Source of the DNA: Brachionus plicatilis
Lineage: Eukaryota; Rotifera; Eurotatoria; Ploima; Brachionidae
Assembly: GCA_010279815.1 (NCBI GenBank)
Contig: QEOQ01000041.1
Coordinates: 127,048-191,047, forward strand
Direction of reading: 5' to 3'
Length of the DNA: 64,000 bases
Both the position numbers and the translations under genes were made by a program. Below are positions 22,909 through 31,978 of the stretch, in pieces. Under the pieces are notes generated by a model that was not told the DNA's origin, did no database searches, and saw only the letters and a list, made by a program, of their open reading frames with translations. Every line of letters begins with the position of its first letter. The stretch's first letter is position 1.

Positions 22909-24703
22909 TTATTTTTCATTAAACGAAGTTCCAAATATCCTGTTTATAAATGAAACTGGTAATAAAATATTAAATTTTGTCAAATAGTAGCTTGTTTCAC
23001 CATTTAAAATTGAAAATTCGTCCTTTTAATTTATTTAATAAACAAAATCCATTTAAATAATTTTACTTTCATAGTGCTGATGTCCATTCGTAACAAAAAA
23101 TCAGTATCTATGTATTCAGTTGACAAATGCTGCGAAATGACAAAATTTTCGCTTTCCGTTTCATTTAATACCGATGATCCAAATTTAATTGGAAAACTTA
23201 AAATCAAATTTGAAAATAATTTTGAAAATTTTAAACCTCCTACCTTTTTGAAACAAAAAGTCTGCTATTTGAATCAAAAATGCAAAGATCAACTATTGCA
23301 AAAAGATCTATGTTATTTTTGGGATTTATAAGCGATTTCCAAGTAAATTTGGGAAGCATCTTTAAGCAGGGTCCAACTTTTTTAACCATGTCACAATCGA
23401 ACACATTTAAATTTACAAAGTTTGCTTCATTAACTTAAAAAATAAATCAAAACATAATATTTAAATCTAATAATTATTAAAATTACATTTTTTTATTTTA
23501 GCTTTATAGACAATACTCGATTCAGATAGAAATGTTGTTCTTGTTTGGTTGCGGATGCAAAAATAAATTCTGAAGTCATGAAGACCATACTCAGGGTCCA
23601 ATTCTAAATCGGAAAATTTATCCTTTTTACTAGTTGCTGTAGATCTTTAAAAAAAATGGTAAATGATAAATCGTTCTCCATTGTCAGGTGTTTAAAAATT
23701 TACTTTTCATTTTCTGAAGGAAATATTTTTTTCAAAAAATTATTATCTAAAATAATATGAGCGCTAATAAAAGCAAACTGTTTATTCTAAAAAATGAATT
23801 AAATTTTAAAATTATTAATTAAAAAAAAATTTTTCATACTTGATTAGGTGTTTTCCAGAATGCAAATAAAAACTCATCAAATTGATAGAATTCAACCAAT
23901 GTATCTTGATATATTGAGTTCAATTCTTTGAAAATTTTGAATTTAAAGTTCATTTCTTTAATTTGAGTTCTTTTATTAATATTTTCAGATGAGAATTTCG
24001 ATTTTTGATTTGTCAATTGACCAGTTTTAAGATCAATGTAAATGGGAACATTGACAAAAAATTTTATTTTTTCAATTTCAGGGTAATCGTTTGAATTTAT
24101 GTCAGGTAAATGAGACCAAACTACTGAGAAACTCGACTCGAAATTATTTTGTTCGGTTGTAGTAAATGAACATAGACACTTGTCTTTTTTGTCATGAAAC
24201 TCTAAAGTCCATATCATGCATCCAATATCGTTCTTTAAAATATTCAAATCTGGCAATTGAGTAAATTTATTTAATTTTTTCTGAACTTTTTGGTTTAACT
24301 TAAATTCCGCTAAATTGAGTTTTTTTTCGTATAATTTTTTAAAACCAAGAGGATGAGACAAGCCAGTATTGTTTAATAAATTCATGAATTCATTTTCAAA
24401 TTTATAAATCTTGGCCCATTTGATCCAATATGTTTTCAAACTAGCTATTTCGTTCCATTGTTTTGAAACCAATGAACACTTTAAAAGATCTATGAAGTTT
24501 AGATGATTGAAAATTTTTATTAAGATTTCATTTGGTAAGCTAAAAAATAATTTAATCCAAAAATTAAAAATAAAATTAAAATTTCACTTGGACTGAAAAT
24601 GCTTATTTGAAATTTCTTTTCTATCGGATTTGGTTCGACTAGTTGAGGACGAAAATCTTTTATAAAATTCGGAAGTTGAAATTATTTTTGAAGACTTATT
24701 CAT
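22909..24703 (-). CDS. FBXO15: F-box only protein 15 ortholog, seven exons
   Basis: Exons (minus strand, in order): 24703-24588, 24539-23840, 23786-23704, 23644-23487, 23433-23244, 23196-23067 and 23022-22909. They join in frame across six GT-AG introns of 44-59 bases to give 496 residues; human FBXO15 is about 510. Residues 40-80 are a clear F-box: L-P-N-E-I-L-I-K-I-F, then C-S-L-V-S-K-Q-W-N-E. Exon 4 has D-P-E-Y-G-L-H-D-F-R, matching the S-P-E-Y-G-L-H-G-Y-Q of vertebrate FBXO15. Exon 5 has P-K-F-T-W-K-S. The last exon ends R-I-F-G-T-S-F, matching the H-W-F-G-T-E-Y end of FBXO15. F-box proteins give substrate specificity to SCF ubiquitin ligases through SKP1. Most of exon 2 is visible as one frame; the other exons are short and were found by reading splice sites. 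The start Met at 24703 is the first in exon 1. A still earlier exon cannot be excluded. Confidence 0.88.
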
Positions 24704-25399
24704 GTTTAATAATAATTTTAAAAAAATTATTTGAAATTTGTTCTAAAACACATTAAATTAATTGTTTCTATTGGAAACAGCTTTTTTTAATTTCAAGTCA
24801 ACTCTCGACAGAAATTTGTCTCAATTTTATTCTTCCTTTTATTTCGTGATTTGAATTTAATTAAGTTGAATTTTTTTGTCGTAAAAAATTCTGAATTCAT
24901 TAAATTTCATTTAACAATCAAAAGACCAAAAATAATTTGGCATTTTATTTTGATCTTATAAATGGCTATTCATACCCTTCTTAAACTTTCATTTGAGTGT
25001 AAATACTGTTTTATAATATTTGAATTTAAAAAAAAGATTTAGAAGTATTGATTTAATAGTATTAAAATCAAAATAAAATTGAATAGTATTTAATAAATCA
25101 ATTATGCATTATATATTAATTGATAAAAGATGCTGTATGAATATTTATTCTAGTGAATTTAATTAAAAAACTAAGTTTAAAATTTTAAACTTTTATCAAA
25201 GAATTAAAAATTAAAAAAAATGGCATTGAACCATAGGTTCTAGCTGTGAGACCCAGCATTTCGTCTTTATTATTTTACACCAGAAAAAAAATTGGGTTGA
25301 AACAAACAACAGTATTGATAAATTTTTAAAGAAATTGAGAGTTCTAAAAGTTTATTAAACCCAGACCTTTTTTAAGTCACAAGTTAAATATTATTTTTT
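24704..25399. other. 5' flank of FBXO15, nothing recognised
   Basis: AT-rich. It must hold the FBXO15 promoter, but I see no distinct element. Confidence 0.5.
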
Positions 25400-25632
25400 T
25401 TTATTAAATTAATAGTTAGGGGAGGATCCCGGGCAGTTTGGAATGGTAAATAACCTCCCTTTCAGTCCCGCCCTAAGTAGTTTTGATAATTAAGAAAAAA
25501 GTGAACAAAATTTTAAAAATGCTACAAAACAAACAGATGAAGAATTTTTTTTTGATCACTTGAGAAATACAAATTTTGAATAGAGCATAATAAATTTAGA
25601 ATGAATTTAAAATTAGAATAAAAATTTTTTTT
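25400..25632 (-). repeat. dispersed 235-bp repeat, copy A
   Basis: Matches 55664-55893 in inverted orientation over its whole length with roughly one mismatch in ten. A GC-rich block (GGGAGGATCCCGGGCAGTTT and nearby CCTCCCTTTCAG) is followed by AT-rich sequence. The constant end followed by a TAATAAA-rich tail on the minus strand suggests a 3' fragment of a retroelement. Confidence 0.8.
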
Positions 25633-25640
25633 AAATTTTT

Positions 25641-25787
25641 TTAGGAGATGAGTTTAATATTGTTTTGAGGATCTAGGTTCCAGGCAAAATGTCTGCACTT
25701 GTCAAAGGGTGTCCAGTATTTGTGTGATGGACTAGTTGTGTTTTGTGAATCTTTTTGGTCATCTTTATTTTCTTTTGCGGATGACAT
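25641..25787 (-). CDS. short hypothetical frame (48 aa)
   Basis: Met at 25787 to a stop at 25641. The protein begins with a charged segment and ends K-Y-W-T-P-F-D-K-C-R-H-F-A-W-N-L. Its amino-acid variety is unlike the Lys/Asn/Ile chance frames nearby. It lies between the dispersed repeat and the Tc1 transposase, so it may be a piece of the retroelement's last frame. I do not recognise it. Confidence 0.3.
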   Translation of the reverse strand: MSSAKENKDDQKDSQNTTSPSHKYWTPFDKCRHFAWNLDPQNNIKLIS

Positions 25788-25811
25788 TTCGATTTGGTTT
25801 ACTGACAGTAG

Positions 25812-26849
25812 CCTTAAAAAAGATTGAAGAGAAACTTCAAAAAGCAATTAATACACTCAGCGACACATTTTGGAATAGATTCAATCATGTTTTTACTACT
25901 TCACTAGGAACTTTCAACCATTCATCAAAATGAACGCTTTTTAAATGCTCTATTGACGTAATTTTTGTATTAACCATTTTGTGGTCAATAGATGACCATA
26001 AATTCTTTATTGGATTGAGATCAGGTGATCTTGGGCACCAGGGGAGAACTGTTATTTGTTTTTCTTGAAACCAATCCCGAACGGAATGAGCAGTATGTGC
26101 ACTAGCGCCATCATGCTGAAAAATCCAGTCTTGACTCTGATCAAAAAATATCTCGGCTGATGGTAATAAGTTATTTTCCAGAGTGTCTTTGAACACAAAT
26201 TGATTAATTCTGCCTGTATAAATGGAGCAGTATCCAGTCCCTTTATAATTAATACATCCCCAAATACCAACCGAACCTCCACCATTTTGTAACTTTGGTA
26301 AACAAAACTTGGGGATGATACTTTTCGTTTGCAAAACGTTTTACAAACACTCTAGATTTTCTGTTTAATACTTCGAAATTAGACTCGTCACTAAAAACAA
26401 CTTTTGACCAGTCACTAACAGTCCATCTGTGTCGTTCTTTGCACCATTTGAGCCTTTTGGATCGATCCAATACAGTCAAAAGGGTTTTTTTTATTCAGGT
26501 TACGACTGTATTTTTTTGTTTAATAGAACTTTTCTTACAGTGTCTTTACTAACAGTAACATTTGGAAATTTAGAACTAAAATCAGAGGCTAGCTGTCTAT
26601 AGCTTGTTGTAGGATTGATTCTGACCTTTCTATAAATGTACGACTCATCTCGACTGGTTAGCTTTCGGGGTCTACCAGACTTTGGTAATTCTTTGACCAC
26701 GGATGTCTTCTCATAATTGCGCTTTGTTGTAATCACATATTTTTTCGGAACTCCTACTAGATCAGCTATTTCTTGTTGAGATTTGGTCTTATCCTTCAAT
26801 AGACCAATTATTTGCCACCTTTGAGCCTCAGATACTTTTTTTTGTCCAT
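25812..26849 (-). pseudogene. dead Tc1-like transposase
   Basis: Motifs run in family order but in several frames. The N-terminal helix-turn-helix covers 26849-26500, with Q-Q-E-I-A-D-L-V-G-V-P and a G-R-P-R-K-L-T linker. V-V-F-S-D-E-S with the first catalytic Asp is near 26400. F-Q-H-D-G-A-S-A-H-T-A with the second Asp is near 26110. S-P-D-L-N-P-I-K-N-L-W is near 26010. In the DD34E family that last motif is P-I-E-N-L-W, so the catalytic Glu is replaced by Lys. Frame changes occur near 26834 (poly-A run), 26490, 26320 and 25885. The normal protein is about 340 residues. Inverted terminal repeats could not be found, so element ends are not given. Confidence 0.85.
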
Positions 26850-27130
26850 TTTTATGGAAAAAACGCCAAAATGGTACAACTCAATAAAATGACCGATTTC
26901 AAAATCCAAAAATAATAAATCAAATGTAAAAAGTACAAGCAAACAGTATGAAAAGACATTACAAGCATTGTGTGAAAAAAAAATGGCCAGGGATTGTTAA
27001 GGTGTGGTAAAATTTTAGGATTAAATAATTGTTCTAAACTTTGTAGACTATTTTTTTTGTTCAATTTTATCTGTTTTTTTTTAAATGGGTTCTGGAGTGT
27101 TTACTATTGACGTAAAACTTTAAAAGAACG
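26850..27130. other. Tc1 5' flank, terminal repeat not identified
   Basis: Should hold the left non-coding end of the Tc1 element on the minus strand, but no sequence here pairs with the region beyond 25812. Nothing else recognised. Confidence 0.4.
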
Positions 27131-27337
27131 GTGACTTTAAAAGAACGGTGTGACCCTGCTGTCGGTACACAGCAGGGTCACACCGTTCAACGTTTGCCAT
27201 TGCAAGATATACCAATACAACAAAATATAGAAAATACTTCAACAAATGTTAGTACGCCAGTTGCTTACAACAAGAATGGTTCAGTTAGAAAGCCACTAGG
27301 AAGAAAGAAAGGTTCGATGAATAAATCGAAAAAATAA
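27131..27337 (+). CDS. hypothetical frame with basic tail, likely repeat-derived
   Basis: The 68-residue frame starts inside the hairpin at 27143-27188 and ends V-R-K-P-L-G-R-K-K-G-S-M-N-K-S-K-K. This resembles a basic nuclear-targeting or AT-hook-like tail of transposon proteins. The N-terminal third is hairpin sequence, so the start is doubtful. No domain recognised. Confidence 0.25.
   Translation: MTLKERCDPAVGTQQGHTVQRLPLQDIPIQQNIENTSTNVSTPVAYNKNGSVRKPLGRKKGSMNKSKK
27143..27188. repeat. 20-bp perfect GC-rich hairpin
   Basis: The arms 27143-27162 and 27169-27188 are exact reverse complements (GAACGGTGTGACCCTGCTGT and its complement) around a CGGTAC loop. A preceding direct repeat of TTTAAAAGAACGGTG begins near 27120. 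The high GC content stands out in this genome. Confidence 0.95.
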
Positions 27338-27440
27338 TTTTTTTTTTATTTTTTTTTCTATTTTTTGTCTTAAATTTTTAAATTTAAATGCCGGGTCAAT
27401 AATTAAAATTAAACTTTTTTAATATTTTTAATATTTTTTT

Positions 27441-27728
27441 TACCATAACTCTAACGTCGCATCTATAAAATAAACTCAATAAATATTTTTTATATTTAAT
27501 TTTTTTTTAAGTTTAAAACCCCGAGTCTCTAATAAAGACTTTTTTTGAAGCTCTGCTTTTCTATTTGAATTTCTATTATAAACGCTACGTTTTTAATATG
27601 TATCGACTATGTGACCTATAGGACTTTTAAAATAAAAAATTTAACATTATGAGGTCTATGTTAGACCATGCACCAAATATCCTATTCATGGTATTAAAGC
27701 ATGCGTCGCTAAACAAGGGGATACGGTA
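27441..27728. mobile_element. degraded relative of the foldback MITE
   Basis: Ends in GCGTCGCTAAACAAGGGGATACGGTA, close to the GAACAAGGGAATACGGTA end of the MITE at 22522. It begins with TACCATAACTCTAACGTCGC, a weak inverted match. It also contains AGACCATGC, shared with the 40.4-kb copy. Low conservation makes the left end uncertain. Confidence 0.45.
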
Positions 27729-28429
27729 ATATTTTTCTTTATCGATGCAGTCACATTAAGTCACGTTTTACAAAATTGACATGACATTTTGATAAACTGC
27801 TTAACTACTTGGTGCAAAATATGTTTCACTCATTTCTTGGGATGAAATCACCATCTTAACCATTTTTTCGCCACGTTGCACGCAGAAAAATCTAAAATAT
27901 ATCATTCCCTGGCTAAGCAGCGTTGCTAATAGCTAATTATTATTTCAAATATTTAATTCTTTTAAATAATTATTTTAAAAAGCTATGATCAGTCTGATTT
28001 TAAAATAAAAAAAAATAATAATAATCCACTAAAAGAGAAAATAATATTAAATTTTTTATAGTTTATTTGAACATTTCAATTTAAAAATAAAAAAATCCTC
28101 TTATTTTATAAAAATGTTTTTAAAAAGCCAATTTAGAGACAATTTAAATTTTCCATTACAAATGAAAAAACTTAAATTCATTGTATTATTTATTTTTAAT
28201 CCTAAATTTAATGTTAAAAAATTTTAAAGACAAAACCGAGGAGTTTATTTATATTTTTAAAGTTTCTAAAAATAAAAATGTTTTAAAATAATCTTTTAAA
28301 ATTGCTTAAATTCTAAAATATATTAACAAAAATTTTAAAAGTAAAATTGAAATTTTGAGTAAATATTTTTTTAAATTTTACGACAGACTGGAACAAATAA
28401 TTTATTTATTTATTTTTTAATTTAAGATA
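27729..28429. other. intergenic, nothing recognised
   Basis: AT-rich. A possible splice acceptor (TTTAATTTAAG) sits immediately before 28428, so an upstream exon of the next gene could lie here, but none was identified. Confidence 0.45.
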
Positions 28430-28795
28430 ATGCTTCAAAATTTGGAAAAACTTGCTGATTTAATTATAAATTTAATGGATAAACTGATGGATTATGTTCA
28501 AAGAATTAAATTGGACCTGGAAACAATTGTAAAATTTTTGCCTGTTTGCTTTTTTTTAACAGTAACAACTAGTGCAATTGAATTGGCTGGATTTGACGTA
28601 AAATTATGGCCTACAGCTTTAATCTGCCTAATTTTTCTATCCATTAAATCTCTAATTTTTGATGAGAGTATCAAATTGATTCCCAATATTATGAATACTT
28701 TACTAGTAATTATTGTATCTAAATTTGTTGTAAAAATATTTTTTAAATTTTTTTTACATCTTGTGGCAGACTTAGGTTTTAGGTTTTTTATTTAG
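28430..28795 (+). CDS. small multi-pass membrane protein, unknown function
   Basis: 121 residues. The first 33 are amphipathic and charged (L-E-K-L-A-D-L, M-D-K-L-M-D-Y-V-Q-R-I-K-L-D). Hydrophobic segments follow at about 36-53, 58-75 and 84-110. The frame starts at ATG just after a pyrimidine/AAG sequence that could be a splice acceptor, so the true N-terminus may be longer. It converges on XRCC2 with only 34 bases between the stop codons. No family is recognised. A hydrophobic chance frame is possible in this composition, but the ordered charged N-terminus and length argue for a gene. Confidence 0.5.
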   Translation: MLQNLEKLADLIINLMDKLMDYVQRIKLDLETIVKFLPVCFFLTVTTSAIELAGFDVKLWPTALICLIFLSIKSLIFDESIKLIPNIMNTLLVIIVSKFVVKIFFKFFLHLVADLGFRFFI

Positions 28796-28829
28796 AAATT
28801 TTAATTTCAAAATTTTAAATAAAAAAAAA

Positions 28830-29930
28830 TTAATTTTGTAATTTAAAACCTTCATTTTTAATCAGATAACTTGTTTTTTCCTTAATTACTTTGATTTGAA
28901 CATCTCGATTTTCATCATTCTTCAAAAATTCAACCATCTTCAGACGGCTCTCTTTTGTTTGTACTGCTTTGTGACAACCATCTAATTCTTCACTGTCTTG
29001 ATCTGCATTTTTAACCAAAATTTCTTGTCTGAGCTCAATTTGTTTGCTCAAGCAAGACTGCCATTTTTTAAAAGAATTATATTCATTAGAAATTATTCTT
29101 AAATCCAATCTAGTGGCAATCAAACAAATATTGTATCTATCAACTAATTTTTTGATGAGCTGAACTGCATACTTTTCCGTATGGTCATAGTCTCCGACTC
29201 CAATCGAGTGGTTGAACTTGTCTCCAATCTCAAAATTTGCATTAACTGAGTCTATAAAAACCGGTGTAATGACTGAATTGATGGTGTTGTTGGCGATCAG
29301 AGATTGGATCAAAAGCTCGCTGGCACAAAGGGCTAAAATAAACTGTTCACTGTTGGAGCATCGATAAACAGTCAAATTTTTTAATCTATCTCGAATAAAT
29401 TTTTTGACTAAAGTCTGAAAATGAGTTGTTTGAAAAATCTCTTTATTTAAATCGCTCTTGTCCAAGCATGAAGATATGCGGCTTTCCAAAATGGTATAAA
29501 GTCTAAGCATGCTAAATTTTGACTCGGTTTCTATCAAAATCACCTTCGGAATATCGACTTGATCATGGCAAGAGTATTCGCTCAAGTTGACACAGACTGA
29601 ATTCTTCACTGGTACACTATCCGAAATTAGCTTGGTCAAGTCAAGTATCCATGTTCGAGGCATCAAACATCTTGCCATAAAATGCATCAAGAGTTCACTT
29701 TTGCCGAGTCCAACTTTGCCAAAAATTTCAACCACTTCTTTATTACTGAGGCCTGTCGAAAATAACTGAGGGTCTAAGTTCAAAACCTTGTTTATCATTA
29801 GGGCGCTCTCCAGTTGGGTAAAGTTGCGCTCATTCTGAGTCGCACTAGACTGAGTCATTTTTTGGCAAATTAATCTGGTGAAAAGGTCTGCACCAGATTC
29901 GTTCTGGCTACTCTGAATTTGACTATTCAT
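28830..29930 (-). CDS. XRCC2: XRCC2, RAD51-family recombination protein
   Basis: 366 residues in one exon. E-S-G-A-D-L-F-T-R-L at 11-20 matches the N-terminus of vertebrate XRCC2 (E-S-G-T-E-L-L-A-R-L). The Walker A loop G-K-V-G-L-G-K-S is at 71-78, followed by L-L-M-H-F-M-A-R-C-L-M-P as in XRCC2. M-L-R-L-Y-T-I-L-E is XRCC2-specific, and V-F-I-D-S-V is the Walker B strand. K-K-W-Q-S-C-L matches a late conserved K-x-W-Q. XRCC2 works with RAD51D, RAD51B and RAD51C in the BCDX2 complex, supporting RAD51 in homologous recombination in the nucleus. At 366 residues it is longer than the human protein (280), owing to an insertion of about 25-30 residues after the M-P-R motif and a C-terminal extension. 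It lies 128 bases downstream of ESCO on the same strand. Confidence 0.92.
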   Translation of the reverse strand: MNSQIQSSQNESGADLFTRLICQKMTQSSATQNERNFTQLESALMINKVLNLDPQLFSTGLSNKEVVEIFGKVGLGKSELLMHFMARCLMPRTWILDLTKLISDSVPVKNSVCVNLSEYSCHDQVDIPKVILIETESKFSMLRLYTILESRISSCLDKSDLNKEIFQTTHFQTLVKKFIRDRLKNLTVYRCSNSEQFILALCASELLIQSLIANNTINSVITPVFIDSVNANFEIGDKFNHSIGVGDYDHTEKYAVQLIKKLVDRYNICLIATRLDLRIISNEYNSFKKWQSCLSKQIELRQEILVKNADQDSEELDGCHKAVQTKESRLKMVEFLKNDENRDVQIKVIKEKTSYLIKNEGFKLQN

Positions 29931-30058
29931 CTAAATTAGCTGTTAGATTGATACAAAATTTTGGGGAAATTTCTATCGTTACATAGAAAACGAAAAAAAT
30001 AAAAAATTTATTTAGAAAAAATTTGTATAAAAATAATCATTGTAAAAAAGTTAGAAAA

Positions 30059-30808
30059 TTAGTTTTTTCGTTTAGGGTTGTTATAGATCAGAAAATTGTT
30101 CGACTTGGTAAAAGATCGCGCCAAACCTTGGCCCAATTGAGTCGGGTCAGAAAATGCTATTTCGCTCGGCATCAAAGGTTTAATGTACAAAAAATTTTGA
30201 CAAACACATTCTAAAAGTCGGCTTGCTATTCCTTTTCGTCTCATTTCAGGAGAAACCCATATTCTGGTAATTCCACAGTAAGCTTTTTCTTTTTTCAATT
30301 CATCAAATGTAAAATTTATTTGATTATCTCCCAAATATTTGATCCTGTGAGCCCATTCGATCGGTTCAGCTAGACAAAATCCGTCAATTTTTTTACTTAA
30401 AAACGAAATAAAAAAATAAAATTTAGATAAATTTTTAACATGGCATGGCATATTTTGCGAGTTTTCTGAATTGTTTTGTGAGACAAAAATCCTTTCATTG
30501 ATTCCTAATTGTGAATCAACAAATTCCAGTATTTGGAAAGCTTTTTGAATTGCCAATTTTTGATCGATGCCTATTTGAATGACAACACATTTGCCATCCA
30601 AATATTCCTGGACCACTTTTTCTCCTTTCATAGAGAAGTATTTCACTGCCCTGTCTTTATCTTGATGATATTTAGTGTGCATTTGATCATCGTGCCTGTC
30701 ATCTAGATCGTAAATCATGCCACATTCCTTGCATTGATTTGGTTCGGCCGGTTTTTGACCAAAATTAAGAGTAAGTTGTCTAAATGGAGTTTTCTTTTTG
30801 GATGACAT
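30059..30808 (-). CDS. ESCO: ESCO/Eco1 cohesin acetyltransferase
   Basis: 249 residues, one exon. Q-L-T-L-N-F near residues 11-16 resembles the PCNA-interacting motif of Eco1 proteins. A C2H2 finger uses C26, C29, H44 and H48 (C-K-E-C-G then M-H-T-K-Y-H). The acetyl-CoA loop is I-W-V-S-P-E-M-R-R-K-G-I-A-S-R-L-L near 184-200. The C-terminal F-S-D-P-T-Q-L-G and F-L-I-Y-N are the ESCO signature. These enzymes acetylate SMC3 during S phase to establish sister-chromatid cohesion. The protein is close to the length of yeast Eco1 (281) and lacks the long N-terminus of vertebrate ESCO1/2. Upstream of XRCC2 on the same strand; shared transcription is possible but not shown. Whether it is nearer ESCO1 or ESCO2 cannot be judged, so a family symbol is given. 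Confidence 0.93.
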   Translation of the reverse strand: MSSKKKTPFRQLTLNFGQKPAEPNQCKECGMIYDLDDRHDDQMHTKYHQDKDRAVKYFSMKGEKVVQEYLDGKCVVIQIGIDQKLAIQKAFQILEFVDSQLGINERIFVSQNNSENSQNMPCHVKNLSKFYFFISFLSKKIDGFCLAEPIEWAHRIKYLGDNQINFTFDELKKEKAYCGITRIWVSPEMRRKGIASRLLECVCQNFLYIKPLMPSEIAFSDPTQLGQGLARSFTKSNNFLIYNNPKRKN

Positions 30809-31517
30809 TATGATTTGAAAATAAATCTTTTTGAATAAAAAATTATATAGATTTTAGAAAATTTATGCTAACTGAACTGCTAAGCATAAATAAACTAATA
30901 TTTTTTGATTTTGAATTTTTACTTCAGAATTTTAATTTGAGGTTTATATTTTGTATTTTAATCAGAAAAAGTTTTCTTTAAAAAAAATTAAAAATTGTAA
31001 TAATGACAAATTCATATTAAAGAAAACGTTTTTGAGCATGATTAGGAGTTGAAATCAAAAATCTAAATTCCTAGAAAAATTTTCATTTCAATTGATCAAA
31101 TACGATCAAAATTTGTAAATTTAAATTTTCAGCCAAAAATTCTTCTAATATTCTTTTTATTGGGAGGTTCTAAAAAAAGATTCGGTTCTAGGTTTTAAAA
31201 TAATTTATTAGAGAGGTTGGCGAAGTTCCTTTCAATTAAAACATTTGTTCAATTAAATTCATAGAAGAGTTAATTTAGTTTTGAAAAATGTTAAAATTTT
31301 TAATTTCCTGGAATGCCTTTTAATAACGAGCAAAAAAAATTGTTAAAATAAATTTGAAAAATTTTTCAAAATTTCGCGTTCTAAAATCTAAAAAATGTCT
31401 TAAAAATTACTAAAATAACTTTAATTAGAAAAAAAGACAAATTTAATTCTTTTTTTGCAAATTTCTTAAAATTTTCAATTATTTTTTTCTATTCAACATT
31501 TTTATTATATTCAAAAA
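30809..31517. other. intergenic, nothing recognised
   Basis: AT-rich 5' flank of ESCO. It presumably contains the promoter; no distinct motif seen. Confidence 0.5.
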
Positions 31518-31648
31518 TTATAAAGTAGGGTTTTTAATTGATATTTTTTTTGTTAAATGATTAAAATAAAAAAATCGACTATTAAAATAACGATCTCGAT
31601 AAACATTTTTTAAAAATCGAATATTAATATTAATAAATAAATATTAAT

Positions 31649-31698
31649 ATTTTTTGAAGATTCTTTTTTGTTTGGCAAAAAAAGAATCTTCAAAAAAT
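31649..31698. repeat. hairpin inside hAT element
   Basis: A 21-base arm (ATTTTTTGAAGATTCTTTTT and one more T) pairs perfectly with its complement across a GTTTGGC loop. It is probably a subterminal structural part of the transposon. Confidence 0.9.
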
Positions 31699-31819
31699 AA
31701 ACTCTGTCATAAAATAAACTTTATAAAAATTCTTTTTCAATTAGTTATAAAAAAATAAATCAAAAATCAAAAATTTTAAAACTTGTTTTAAGGTTTTAAA
31801 ACACTTTTTTTGTATTACA

Positions 31820-31978
31820 GCGTCTTCAGTTCTCAATGAATGTCTTTTTAGTCATGCTTGTCAAATTCAAACAGACTTAAGAAGGAGACTTGATACTGAT
31901 CACTTAGAAATGCTGCTTTTTATTAGAGACAATTTAAAAAATTTAAAAAGTTTTTTAGTGATAAAGTTTAATTTTTAA
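31820..31978 (+). pseudogene. hAT transposase dimerisation domain fragment
   Basis: The frame reads A-S-S-V-L-N-E-C-L-F-S, then T-D-L-R-R-R-L, then L-E-M-L-L-F-I-R-D-N-L, ending at a stop at 31978. This is the order and spacing of the hAT C-terminal dimer motif (A-S-S-x-x-E-R-x-F-S, T-D-x-R-x-R-L, L-x-L-L-F-L). The conserved E-R is E-C here. The upstream catalytic and BED-finger parts are deleted. It lies inside the hAT terminal repeats. Confidence 0.8.

Noticed and set aside
23074..23331. Plus-strand open frame of 85 codons
   Set aside because: It is antisense to FBXO15 exons 5 and 6, which join in frame with conserved motifs on the minus strand.
26052..26285. Separate minus-strand frame over the Tc1 region
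   Set aside because: An out-of-frame shadow of the transposase segment that carries the H-D-G-A-S-A-H motif.
28498..28686. Minus-strand frame within the small membrane protein gene
   Set aside because: Reverse complement shadow of the plus-strand frame; no motif.
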